Source: Liolophura sinensis (taxonomy: Eukaryota > Mollusca > Polyplacophora > Chitonida > Chitonidae). Taken from it: a stretch of 60,000 bases of DNA. Both the position numbers and the translations under genes were made by a program. Below are positions 12,363-22,472 of the stretch, in pieces (within the stretch, counting starts at the first letter, position 1; each line of letters starts with the position of its first letter). The stretch lies in contig NC_088301.1 in assembly GCF_032854445.1 (NCBI RefSeq), positions 3,598,001 to 3,658,000 of the forward strand. The letters are read 5' to 3'. A model generated the notes under the pieces. The model was given only the letters and a program-made list of their open reading frames with translations. It made no database searches and was not told the DNA's origin.

Positions 12363-13814
12363 AGAGACGTTAGCAGTCCGGATACGGATCCGAAGTCAAA
12401 CGGTCATTCCAGCACAGAGACGATAACACATGGTGCTGACGTCTTTGTCAGTAGTTTCCACGAGTACAAAGAAGGATACGAGAAACTTACCCAAAACAAA
12501 CTATCCCGGGATCTACGTCGGTGTCTCAGTCGAACAGTTCTGCCCTTAGTACTAATCACGTTGATGCCAAACTTCGTCCTTATACTTTGGTACACGGCTG
12601 TCCAGTCAGACGGCAACTTTACAAACATTATCCGATATTTAGCCAGCCAAGGTGTGATAGACGGCCTGACGGAGATGTGGAGTTCAGTCCGGATCTGTAG
12701 TCCGCTTTCTGTCAGCTTGGTCTTAGGCTACGCCGTCTGGGGACTGGTGATGATGAAGTTTCTCCCTGGCAAAGACGTGGAAGGTCCGTTAACTCCCAAA
12801 GGCAATACCCCAGTATATAAAGACAATGGTTTTCTGTACTACGTCACAACGATGATGACTTTCTTCGCGTTGGCTTTCGCTTTGAAATTGACAGGATACA
12901 CACCGTCAGTGGTGTATGACAGCTTTGGGGAAATCCTAACCACTTTAAACGTGTTCAGTTTGGTGTTTTGTATTGGCCTGTACTTGAAGGGAATCTACTC
13001 CCCATCGTCATCAGACTCGGGCTCCACGGGCAATGTCATCTTCGACTATTACTGGGGCACCGAGTTGTATCCGAGAATCTTGGGCTTCGACGTTAAGGTG
13101 TTCACGAACTGCCGATTCGGCATGATGGTCTGGGCTCTGCTGGTGGCCATCTTTGCTATGAAAAGTTTCGAGCTGCACGGAATCGTGGATAGCATGATCG
13201 TGTCCTCTGTACTCCAGCTTGTTTACATCAGTAAGTTTTTCTGGTGGGAATCTGGTTACTTGAGAACTATTGACATAATGCTAGATCGCGCCGGTTTCTA
13301 CATATGCTGGGGTTGCCTAGTGTACATCCCAGGACTGTACGCATCCGTTAGCCTATACTTAGTAAGTCACCCAATTAAACTTGGACCATTCTGGTCAGCA
13401 CTCATACTGGGGACAGGCCTGGTCTCGGTTTTCGTAAACTACAAAGCCGATATGCAGAAACAAGAGGTGCGCTACGCCAACGGGGACTGTTTGGTTTGGG
13501 GAAGAAAACCGGAAATCATCCGTGCGAAATATCAACTGGAGAACGGCGAAGAACGGGAGAGCATCCTGTTAGCTTCCGGTTGGTGGGGTCTGGCACGACA
13601 TTTTCATTATGTGCCGGAACTGTTGCTGGCCTTCATGTGGACAGTGCCGGCACTATTTAGCCATATTATGCCATACTCTTACGTCATCTTCTTGTTCATC
13701 CTGCTGACCCACAGAAGTTACCGCGACGACAATAAGTGTGTGAAAAAATACGGGAATTTCTGGCAGGAATACTGTAGACGAGTTCCACATAGGATAGTAC
13801 CTTATTTATTCTAA
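12342..13814 (+). CDS. DHCR7: 7-dehydrocholesterol reductase, plant/protist (DWF5) type, terminal exon
   Basis: This is a multi-pass ER membrane enzyme of the ERG4/ERG24 sterol reductase family. It would use NADPH to reduce the C7-C8 double bond of sterol intermediates. About 490 codons run to TAA at 13814, close to the family's usual length. Counting from codon 12348, I see LLPG/FLPG-type text at 137-141, GNTPVYKDNG at 152-161, SPSSSDSG at 218-225, DIKVFTNCRFGMM-type text at 248-260, FFWWESGY at 297-304, DRAGFYICWGC at 313-323, and the C-terminal signature GWWGLARHFHYVPE at 411-424 with KYG..W at 467-472. These blocks match plant DWF5. Vertebrate DHCR7 differs, for example with FNGRPG and SGFWGVARHFNYV. 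The first codons (GTG) cannot be a normal eukaryotic start, and the first internal Met (residue 73) would cut into the first membrane segment. An upstream exon is therefore inferred. The 1.47-kb coding exon has no introns. Confidence 0.93.
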   Translation, partial: NAVLTQRRDVSSPDTDPKSNGHSSTETITHGADVFVSSFHEYKEGYEKLTQNKLSRDLRRCLSRTVLPLVLITLMPNFVLILWYTAVQSDGNFTNIIRYLASQGVIDGLTEMWSSVRICSPLSVSLVLGYAVWGLVMMKFLPGKDVEGPLTPKGNTPVYKDNGFLYYVTTMMTFFALAFALKLTGYTPSVVYDSFGEILTTLNVFSLVFCIGLYLKGIYSPSSSDSGSTGNVIFDYYWGTELYPRILGFDVKVFTNCRFGMMVWALLVAIFAMKSFELHGIVDSMIVSSVLQLVYISKFFWWESGYLRTIDIMLDRAGFYICWGCLVYIPGLYASVSLYLVSHPIKLGPFWSALILGTGLVSVFVNYKADMQKQEVRYANGDCLVWGRKPEIIRAKYQLENGEERESILLASGWWGLARHFHYVPELLLAFMWTVPALFSHIMPYSYVIFLFILLTHRSYRDDNKCVKKYGNFWQEYCRRVPHRIVPYLF

Positions 13815-13928
13815 GGGCATTATGCATGGTGTTTGACATTCGCTTTTAACACATTTAAAAGCTCTAATTAATGATTGTGATATATAACAGCTATAGAAGA
13901 CTTTTGGATAGGACAAATCGCAATAATA

Positions 13929-13934
13929 ATTAAA
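13929..13934 (+). terminator. Possible poly(A) signal for the reductase
   Basis: ATTAAA, a common variant poly(A) signal, lies 115 bases after the stop codon in an AT-rich stretch. A second ATTAAA lies near 14126. The choice between them is not decided by the sequence. Confidence 0.35.
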
Positions 13935-15714
13935 GTATTATGACTGTTTGGGGTTTTCTTCACTGCTATACCTATTACATATGAAAACAGTAGATACATT
14001 TAAATTTGATTAACACAAAAGTTTTATTAAAGTGATAATATCAATTTTTGTGGATTTATTAACCACTTCAAGTAATTACTCGAGCACACTTAGAACTGTA
14101 ATATCACAAGGACATTCATTATAATTAAAGATTCATTTCAAAGATGGCTGAGATAAAATTTGTAACATATGATAACTGAAATTTGTCAAAATTAATGTGT
14201 TGTCCTCTGGTTGTATAACATCATTTTATAGAGAATTGATACAAATTAGATATATACACTTCTAATAACATAAAAAAGGTACCTGATGAATGAAGCATAA
14301 AATTTAGTTGAAATCGATAGTCACAGTGGTCAATGCATGCTGTACTGGTATATTTGCTATTCCAATGTTTGTAATGCTTGGTGAACATTTTTCTTGCGCA
14401 CGACACAGGGCTACGCAATAGTTTTAATTATCTCGCCAGCGGGGAGATTTGACGGTCTTATTGCATGTTAATAGTGCAAACACATAGGTTACATTTTAAT
14501 AGCGTGATATTGCAATATTTGAATCCGTGATTGAAATGTTCACTATAATTATTTTTCCATTTGGTTTTGTTTAATAAGTAATTTATGCTATTATATATGA
14601 GACGTCTTTGTGTTGTTATTGGTTGTGGCCTAGTTTTCAAAGTGTGTTTTGATTTATTGGCTAATATAAGCCTACTATACCAGGTGACATATACATTTAG
14701 CGGTTAGTTAAAACGTCTTCATGATCCATTGCAGGTCAGTTAACATTCCCGGACGTCATCAAAAGGTTAGTAACGGTACTTTGAGCAACCAGGGACCTGT
14801 TTTCATTTTCAGAATTCTTGGACAGGGCGACAATGAGCTGTCAAGGGCGCGTGGAGACATTGGGGAGCTCATAAAACTCTTTCCCACCTGTACAAAGACG
14901 GTCCAGAACTGTGAACTCATTTATTCTTTCCTGTATTACGTCACAATTATCGGTCTACGTGTGCTCATAAAACATATATGAAGTACACACACACTGCAAC
15001 GTCACAGAAGAAAACTGCGTTCTACTGCCATTTGAACCGTCTTTATGGCGCGTCCTAGATTCTCCCATTGCGCTGTGTCGTGTACGTTGACGATTACTTA
15101 TACATCACAATGGCGAGCTGTTCTGGACGTAACACACGGGTTTGTCAATAAATTACCAAAGGTCCGGGCATTACCCCGTGATTTTTTACTCCCAGACACC
15201 CGTAAATCTGACTAATGTCGCGTGTAAGTGGAAATTTCCTACACAGTCAAAGTATTAAACAGTTAAATTTATTTTATAAAGATGTTTCTTCAGTGAAAAG
15301 AGATAACAGATGTTTTCATATATAATTCTACTATACATATAAATCACGAACAGCAACACTCAAATTCCATCTAAATTTCACGTCCTGAAGAACTTTTACA
15401 TTTTCATTTTTAGATACTGGTGAAACAGATTGATACATTACGGCGTGTAGTAAACCACCGCATTATTTACGCATTTGTTGCATTTGACGGTGAACTAATG
15501 GCGGTGTCAGTCATAAAATATACAGAAACTCACCGTGACGGCGATTAGCATGTCATCTTGTATTGCACGTGTATGGTCTGACGGCCTGTTTGCACACTCA
15601 TAGTAAGCCCATAAATGATGTTGGGCTTATACGTGACAGTCAAGCTCAACTTGATACATAAAACATCACCTACATATTTACGGCCGCACTGCTTTGGATC
15701 TAAGTTTTCAAAAC
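13935..15714. other. No gene recognised
   Basis: Probable 3' UTR at the left, then AT-rich intergenic sequence. An 86-codon frame at 14721-14981 shows no family resemblance. Confidence 0.45.
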
Positions 15715-15865
15715 CTGGGAAGGTCTCTCAACAACCTGCGGATGGTCGTGGGTTTCCCCCGGGCTCTCCCCGGTTCTTCTCACCATATAATGGCGGCAGC
15801 CTTCGTATAAGTGGAATATTCTTGAATACGGGGTAAAACACCAATCAAACAAACAAACAAATCAA
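15715..15865 (+). mobile_element. SINE family A, 5'-truncated
   Basis: It keeps the body and tail (CAACCTGCGGATGGTCGTGG, GTATAAGTGGAATATTCTTG, AAAACACCAATC) but lacks the tRNA-like head. The tail is a CAAA repeat. Confidence 0.87.
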
Positions 15866-16027
15866 AACCATCTTTCGCTATGACACAACAGGTGCGGGTT
15901 CAAACCCGTCCTTGGACAGGGAATTTGTAGGTTTCCCTGCTCTCCCAGCCCCTGATGCCTGGGTTATGCAAACAGCTATGGACGACGCATCGGTGGTCGT
16001 TTGCAGAGTGCCTTTCTGGTGCACACG

Positions 16028-16214
16028 AAAAACACTTGTGTTGTATAAACACAAACTTGTGTCATATTTGAACAACTATCTTGTGTTCAGTTAGCACAAA
16101 GTCTTGTGTACTTTACAGTTATTTAACCCATGTATGTGTTGGGATAACACATTTCTGTGTTGAATGAAAATAACACAAAAAGTTGTTGTGTTAGATTTCA
16201 ATACAAGTGTTTTT
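16028..16214. mobile_element. MITE-like element with short inverted ends
   Basis: The left end AAAAACACTTGTGTT and the right end AATACAAGTGTTTTT are inverted repeats, with one mismatch over 15 bases. Between them, AACACA and TGTGTT words recur in both orientations, so the whole 187 bp could fold back. There is no coding capacity. No clear target-site duplication was seen, so the assignment is tentative. Confidence 0.5.
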
Positions 16215-18180
16215 TGTGTTTGGTTTATTTCTAAGCATCATTCCATCGTGGAAAGTGTTATGCTTCTGATTAAGGATTAAGGAACCTGTATACGAATTTT
16301 GCTAGGTTTTTCCTTTTTTTAGGGATTTTTAGGGGATTTTTTTTAAATTTGCACTTTCTTATTTTACTTCTCACACCTTACCATAACAGGTCATTTCTTT
16401 TTTCATTCTGAGCACTTCGAGGTCGAGTGGGTAACGTGCTAGCGCAGCACAATGACTCAGGAGACTCACACATTCTTGGAAAATTTTGACAGCTACATTT
16501 TTGTTGAAAAATGAAAAATGGAAAAAAGTCAATAATCACTTATTAAGATAAGTTTATTTACTTGATTTTACCACGACAGAGAGGGAGAGTGGGGTTAGGG
16601 GTGCGGGGTGAAGAGAAGACCTTTGGCAGGAATATCTCACAAATGTCATCACGTGCAGAACCCCTACCGGAATGTTCACATCTGCTAGGCCATTAAAGGC
16701 CTTCGTACAGAGACATATTCTTGCAAACCAATGTAAGTGAAAACATCTGAAAACCATAATGATCACTAAAGAAGTTTGAGTGTAATTCGGGGATACATAC
16801 ACGTAGTTTGTTGTGATGTGGATTGTGCTTCCCGAAATGTTTGTATAGCCTTATGGTGTAATAACGCCATGTATAATACTCGGGCTTGAATCTGTGTGTC
16901 TTCTCCCCTCAGCCCGGGTGTGAGTGTTAAGTAACATGTGACAACTGCGTGAAGACGCTACCCCTTCCTCGTCAGCAATCACTTCTGCAAACATCTGCCG
17001 GTCTACATTCCGTGAACGGATGGTATTAGCGGGGTGAGAAAATCACTGGGGAGAGAATCATACAAATCTGTGCCTCCTTTCTTCACAAGAACATTGTATG
17101 TATACCACTGCACGTATAGATAATTGTGTACCTGCGGTGAAGACCAGCTTAGGAGCCAGAAGCCGGCCCCGCCCCTGACTTTGAGGGCCCCTCGGGTAGG
17201 GATACAACAGACAGGGCATTGTCAGTACCATGGGCCCTGCAAGTCTTGTGTGAAATGCCCATTCAGTGCATAATGACATGTAAATAACACTCGGTTTTCA
17301 CTCATTGTAGTAGAGGTGGGAGTAGATTTCACCAAAATACGTCCCAAAGCACTTGAAGACAATTTGTATGGTAGAATGGGCTGTGGACAGGCGAGCCAAA
17401 GCTGCTGTTTATAACTGATGCATCTATGCATAGTAACACACAGCTGAACATTTTCTGTCCATCTATTTATTTCTTTTTGTTTTTTGTTTTTTTTTTTTGC
17501 TTTGCTTTTTTTTATTCTTTGACATTTGTATGTTCTGTCTTTATTTGTATTACGCTACACAAGATTGCTGCGCGTATTTGGCAGGGTTCGTGTGGCGGAG
17601 CGCTATAGGAGTGCAATATGAAGTCTATAACCAAACAGGAAAATAAATAACACATTCCGCCAGTCACTTCAAAACCGGTAAAATAAGAATTAATTTTCAA
17701 GTCACCATAACTAAAGTATAAGTTAACCATTTTCCGAATGTCGCAGAATTCGAGCTGAGCCTCGTTTTACTTTCTCTCTGCTTGCTTTGCCTTTACAGTG
17801 TGTGGTATACCTTTGGCTCTGTACTGTTTCCACCTTCTCTGGTTGTTTTTTATTTGACCCGACTTGGTTTCCATTTGGCTCTGCGTGGTTTCCTCCCCTT
17901 CACTGTGTTATAAGTAAAATGTATTTGCTTTTGATGCGATACACCAATACTACCACATGAACAGACATTTCGTCAGAAATCTCATTGTATTATACTTAAA
18001 TGCTGATTCATTTAACTTGATTTATTCTTTGATTGGTGTTCAACGTTGTATGCATATTTCACGACTATGATGTCAGGCAGTTTCATTGGTGAAGGAAACT
18101 GGGGTGTCCGTACTAAACCGCTGGTAAATGATGACATGAACTTCACATCATCTTATATATTGTGTTTTTAATCTGGATGA
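16215..18180. other. No gene recognised
   Basis: It contains a T-rich tract near 17470-17520 and a CT-rich stretch near 17760-17910. No open frame shows a domain or a conserved pattern. Confidence 0.45.
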
Positions 18181-18181
18181 C

Positions 18182-18437
18182 CGGGGCCGCCGTGACCGAA
18201 AGGGTTTACACGCCAGTGCGGAGCAACGACACAGGAGCCTCACACCAATGCGGTCGCTGTGAGTTTAAGTCCAACTCATGCTGACTTGCTCTCCGGCCGT
18301 ACGAGGGATGGTCTATCAGCAACCTGCGGACGGGGGCTGGGTTTTCCCCGAGCTCTGCCCGGTTTCTGGCCGCCGTCGTATAAGTGAAATATTCTTGAGT
18401 ACGGCATAAAACACCAATCAAATCAATAAATAAATAG
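18182..18437 (+). mobile_element. SINE family A, full length
   Basis: The head has GGGGCCGCCGTGACCG and a B-box-like GAGTTTAAGTCCAACTC. The body has TGCTGACTTGCTCTCCGGCC, CCCGAGCTCTGCCCGG and TATAAGTGAAATATTCTTGA. The tail is AAACACCAATCAAATCAATA. It is one of the best-preserved copies. The 100-codon minus frame through it is an artefact. Confidence 0.9.
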
Positions 18438-19005
18438 TCTGGATGACCGAACCAAAAACTGCACCTCCAGGTGCTGAACCAAAAGCCATGCATCAATTTA
18501 TTCCACATTATATGTTAATTTGATCACACCAGTCTTGATATCAAACCTTGAAGGCTGGAGGAAGAAGTTCCCGGCTCGCCAGACTTCAGCAAGTTACTGA
18601 GGAATTTCCCCCGTGTAAACGCTATAGATATACAAACCATATTGGTGAATGACAAGTGGTCCTCAGCGAACGTTAGGCTGCGCGAAACGAACCCGCACGT
18701 CATGTGTTTGTAGCAATACCTGAGAGCCAGGTAAAAAAACTACGGCACAAGCTGTCATAAAAGCGTTCACCAAATGGTGCGGAGACTGGGTCAGTATAAA
18801 AATTAATTGTTGACTTTAGTTTAAGAGACTGTGCCGGAGATTTGGGGAAAGAAGCCATATTCGTTAATCAACTTAACATTTCTGTACTCACCAAGAATAG
18901 CTCAAATTATTGCCGTTTTGTAAAAATCAAACCGTACCGATTTTGAATAACTATATTTTATTCTAAAATAATAGCAAAAATTCTATTGGGTTTGCGCGGA
19001 TCTAT

Positions 19006-19036
19006 CCCCCCGCCCCCCCCCCCCCCCCCCGCCCCA
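19006..19036. repeat. Poly-C tract (poly-G on the minus strand)
   Basis: Almost pure C for about 30 bases, interrupted twice by a single G. The minus strand can form G-quadruplexes. It is also prone to assembly length error. Confidence 0.9.
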
Positions 19037-19502
19037 AATCTTTGGTAGAGCCTGTTTAATAGAATAGCCTTGAGTTTAACGCTATGCTTCACATTATATA
19101 AGTTTATTATTCTGGTGCATATTTTTGTACATACGAAACTAGCCCTGCATGGCATCCCTCCTAGGCAGTTAAGCGAAGGGGTGGTTTATATACAGTATTT
19201 TTGTTAATATTTATGTTATAGTACACTGCGTGTCAGCAGACCTGCCAGTCAATGCTCGTCATTCCGCCAGTAAGGTAGCAAAAACACACGACACTCTGTA
19301 ACCACCATGGACCAGTATTTGTGGAAAGCTAACGAGTTAGCGGGCATGTCCCTTTCTTAAACTTCAAGGTGGTAAGAAAGTTTTAGCTGCGGCTGTATAA
19401 CCAGCTCTATATACACTGGTGGCTCTGTTTGTCGATCCAGTTTTCTACATCTTATCTCAGGCAAGAAAACGTGCTTTTAACATGGTAAGCAAGCCGCCTG
19501 GA

Positions 19503-19655
19503 TGTAAGACGACACGAAACCCTACGGTTAGGGGGATGTCGCAACTAATTGGTGAAATCGAACAAGACACAAAACCCTACGGTTAGGGGGATGTCGCAGC
19601 CAACTGGTGAATTTGAAGAAGACGACACAAAACAGTACAGGCGGGGGGTGTCGCA
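19503..19655. repeat. ~60-bp repeat, 3 copies, each with a hairpin core
   Basis: Units contain GACACAAAACCCTACGGTTA followed by GGGGGATGTCGCA. Within a unit, GACA pairs with TGTC and CCCTA with TAGGG, giving a perfect short hairpin. The third copy has lost part of the inner arm. Confidence 0.7.
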
Positions 19656-19660
19656 GCTGA

Positions 19661-19900
19661 ATGTGGACGAGTGATTAGAGTGCCAGCGCGGATCAATGAC
19701 TCAGGGGCCTCTCACCAATGCGGCCGCTCTGGGTTCAAGTCCAGCTCGTGCTGGCTTTCTCTCTGATCGCACTTGGGAAGGTCTTGCAGAAACCTGCGGA
19801 TAGTCTGGTATCCTCGCACCATAATGCTGGCCGGTGGCGTATAAGTAAAATATTCTTGAGTATGACGTAAAACACCAATCAAATAAATAGATAAATAAAT
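19661..19900 (+). mobile_element. SINE family A, near full length
   Basis: The head has GAGTGATTAGAGTGCCAGCG, and the B-box-like GGGTTCAAGTCCAGCTC is a good match to an RNA polymerase III internal promoter. The body is shortened near 19805. The tail is AAACACCAATCAAATAAATA. It follows directly on the hairpin repeats. Confidence 0.9.
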
Positions 19901-22377
19901 CGTGTACCTGGGGCAGGTGTTTCGTTCATTAAAAGTAAAAACATCAACAACTTGTCGAACTTTAGTGGGCAAAGACTCTAGTTTCAAAAGTAATACCAAT
20001 ACGAAGCTATTCACTAACTCATGATGCATGGCCTTAAGGTAAAAAATACCTATTGTACATTTTTGATAAGCAATTCCAATTTATACAAAATGGTTAATTT
20101 AAAAAAAAAAAGGAAGCTATTGCACTAAAACTAGCTGGCAATACAACGTCTACTTCCGTGGCGTTTTCCTCCATACTGCGAGTCTCATCTTTCAACTGGA
20201 CAGTATTAAAACAGAAATCAAATGTTACCAAACACGCGAGGAAAATTCAGTGTATAGGTGGCATGAAATAAATAGATTAGGTTACTTTCATAAAATAAAT
20301 GGAATTTACGCCCCTTAAAATTCACTTTCATCCGGTCAAAGGACTAAGTAGACGCCAACTATACTCATGCAAGGAGCAATATGGCAAGCAATATATGACT
20401 GTTCTTAAGAACATTCCAGGAAATAATGCCATACAACACATTTATTCCAAATTACCTAGATTAATCTGATGAGAAAAGCTAATCAGTAGATATCAACTGA
20501 TGCTGTCATGAGTTTCTTTCTAATTACGACGAACGGCAGTCAGTATGCCTGACAATAGCGTGGAATGCTAGCAGGAATTCATTGGTCACAGAATCCAGTG
20601 GCCAGGTCGATGATGTGTGTTTAAGTCTGTGTCAGTATTCTGCTTTTAATTGCATCAAAGTAATCGTCTTTATAGCACACGACACTTTCCATACAGAGGC
20701 TAAACTCTCGTAATACCAACGGGTATATCTCATCATACTAAATTATTCTATTGTACTTTGTGTATTTCGGATATATGTCATCATACTTAAAGTATTCCAT
20801 TCTACATAATATATGTAATGGAACAGTTACAAGTATGGCGCTATACACCAGCTGCTTTCCAAAAACGCAAATGTTAAATTGTTAACATTTTCTAAGTGTT
20901 AAAATGTTAAATAGTGTAGCATGTGAATTTATTTGTAAGTTGTAACATGTCAGACTCCAAAATTTGTAACATTCATGACTTGCTAAACAAAACACATAAA
21001 TGTATAAATTTGACATAAGATAGTATTAGATTTTCGATGCGTTTTGTTAAGTGTTAAATTTCTTAAAGAGAATAGAAAGTATTAACCTAATATTTTAAGT
21101 TTCCCTCGTCCACCACTGCCAAAGTGTGTTGGATAGTCCGCTAAAATTTATAACACTTCAGTTTTACCAGTGATATTATGCGTCTATAGGTTAATAATGT
21201 AATACTTGTTTTACCATGATATGAATAGTGTTATGTTATTACATACAATGGAACATGGCCTGAGGTTGTGTGATGTTTAGTGTGCCTATGTAGCACGTGC
21301 CAATGCTAGTCTTTAAATCTGTCGGGAATGATGCTTTCATTAATTATAGGACGTTCCTTTCAAATGCCATGTATACCCGTTTAACTATACATCTGATCCA
21401 TATATACAAATATAAATGCATATTATGGGTGGATATGAATTTACATGTGTAAAATGTTGATATTTTCGGTTAGGGGTCAAAAGGAAGAAGATAAATTGTC
21501 ATGAATGGCATTTGTTAGCAAATCATGAGTGGTGCTCTTGGGTGCATTTCAGTAAAGTGCAAACTTGTGGTTGTTGGCTTGTGACGAGTATATTTGTGTT
21601 AAAACAAAGGTATGTTCAGGTAAGTCTGCACCCTAGGCAGAAAAAGTGTCCCTAAATGAACTGGGGGTTGATTTCTGATGCACTATGACAGGCCTGAGTG
21701 TTTGTTCGTGTAGAGCTGTGCGAACATGCAGGTGCTTGCGTGCACATGTATCTACTTACTAGTGTAGATTCGGGGCTTGTCACTGCTGCACTGCAGCTAA
21801 TTCCCAGTTGGAGTTGGCTTGATGACAATGTAGTAAATTAGTTGGGCTTTCATTGACAATCAAATCCTCTCCCGAGGGAGGGGAGGTCCGCGTATAGTAT
21901 ATCGGCTCCCCGTGGGGTATACCCGGCCCGTCCCCAGGGGCTTGCGTGAATTTAGCTTTTGTAACTCAGCCTGTGTGTTCTGGAAGGGCTAGACAGCCGT
22001 AACTCAACACACAGCTCTGCCGACTCGTCCATATCACAACACACCCGGGAGGGGAAGTCTTTTTTATCAAGCATTTTATCCTGACTTTTCGTCATTTTAT
22101 GCTCATGTTTGACGATAAAGAACTACTTTTAGAAGACACGACAAAGAAAAGTCTAAGCTAATCCCAGCAGTCTCCGTAATGTATTAATTCGACGAAACGA
22201 TCACCTGCCATTCCCTCCTTCGTCTGTGGAAACTTAGGCTCGTCCAAGCACAGAGCGCTAAAATTAAATCGGCAAAGAAGGCGTATACAGGTGGTGTGCT
22301 GAAAGTGACAAGCCAGTAGGACAAAACTGTGATATTTACGACCTTCTGTTGTGGCTACCTACGATTTGTGTGGCAGA
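19901..22377. other. No gene recognised; DBF4 upstream region at the right
   Basis: It is AT-rich, with many GTTAA and TTAAC words at 20860-21240. A cluster of GC palindromes lies at 21869-21940. The right part probably holds the DBF4 promoter and 5' UTR, but I see no decisive promoter element. Confidence 0.4.
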
Positions 22378-22395
22378 ATGGAGCTTATTTCCTGA
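22378..22395 (+). promoter_or_regulatory. Upstream ORF 1 of DBF4 (5 codons)
   Basis: ATG GAG CTT ATT TCC TGA. Its stop shares bases with the next ATG (TGATG), an arrangement that in known mRNAs allows re-initiation. It counts only if the transcript starts upstream of 22378. Confidence 0.4.
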
Positions 22396-22411
22396 TGGAT
22401 CATTACCGTTG
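22394..22411 (+). promoter_or_regulatory. Upstream ORF 2 of DBF4 (5 codons)
   Basis: ATG GAT CAT TAC CGT TGA overlaps uORF 1 by two bases and ends 61 bases before the main start. Together the two would be expected to lower translation of the main frame. This is inference. Confidence 0.4.
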
Positions 22412-22472
22412 AGTGCTTTCTGGATTTGAGACTGTTATTCGGAAATCTGTAGAAGATAAATTACCGATCACG

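Noticed and set aside
19560-19590. Interstitial telomere repeat
   Set aside because: The CCCTA and TTAGGG words occur once per unit in inverted form inside a hairpin, not as tandem telomeric hexamers.
22413-22472. DBF4 start at the upstream GTG
   Set aside because: A non-ATG start is unlikely in an animal gene. ATG 22473 has a good context and precedes all conserved motifs.
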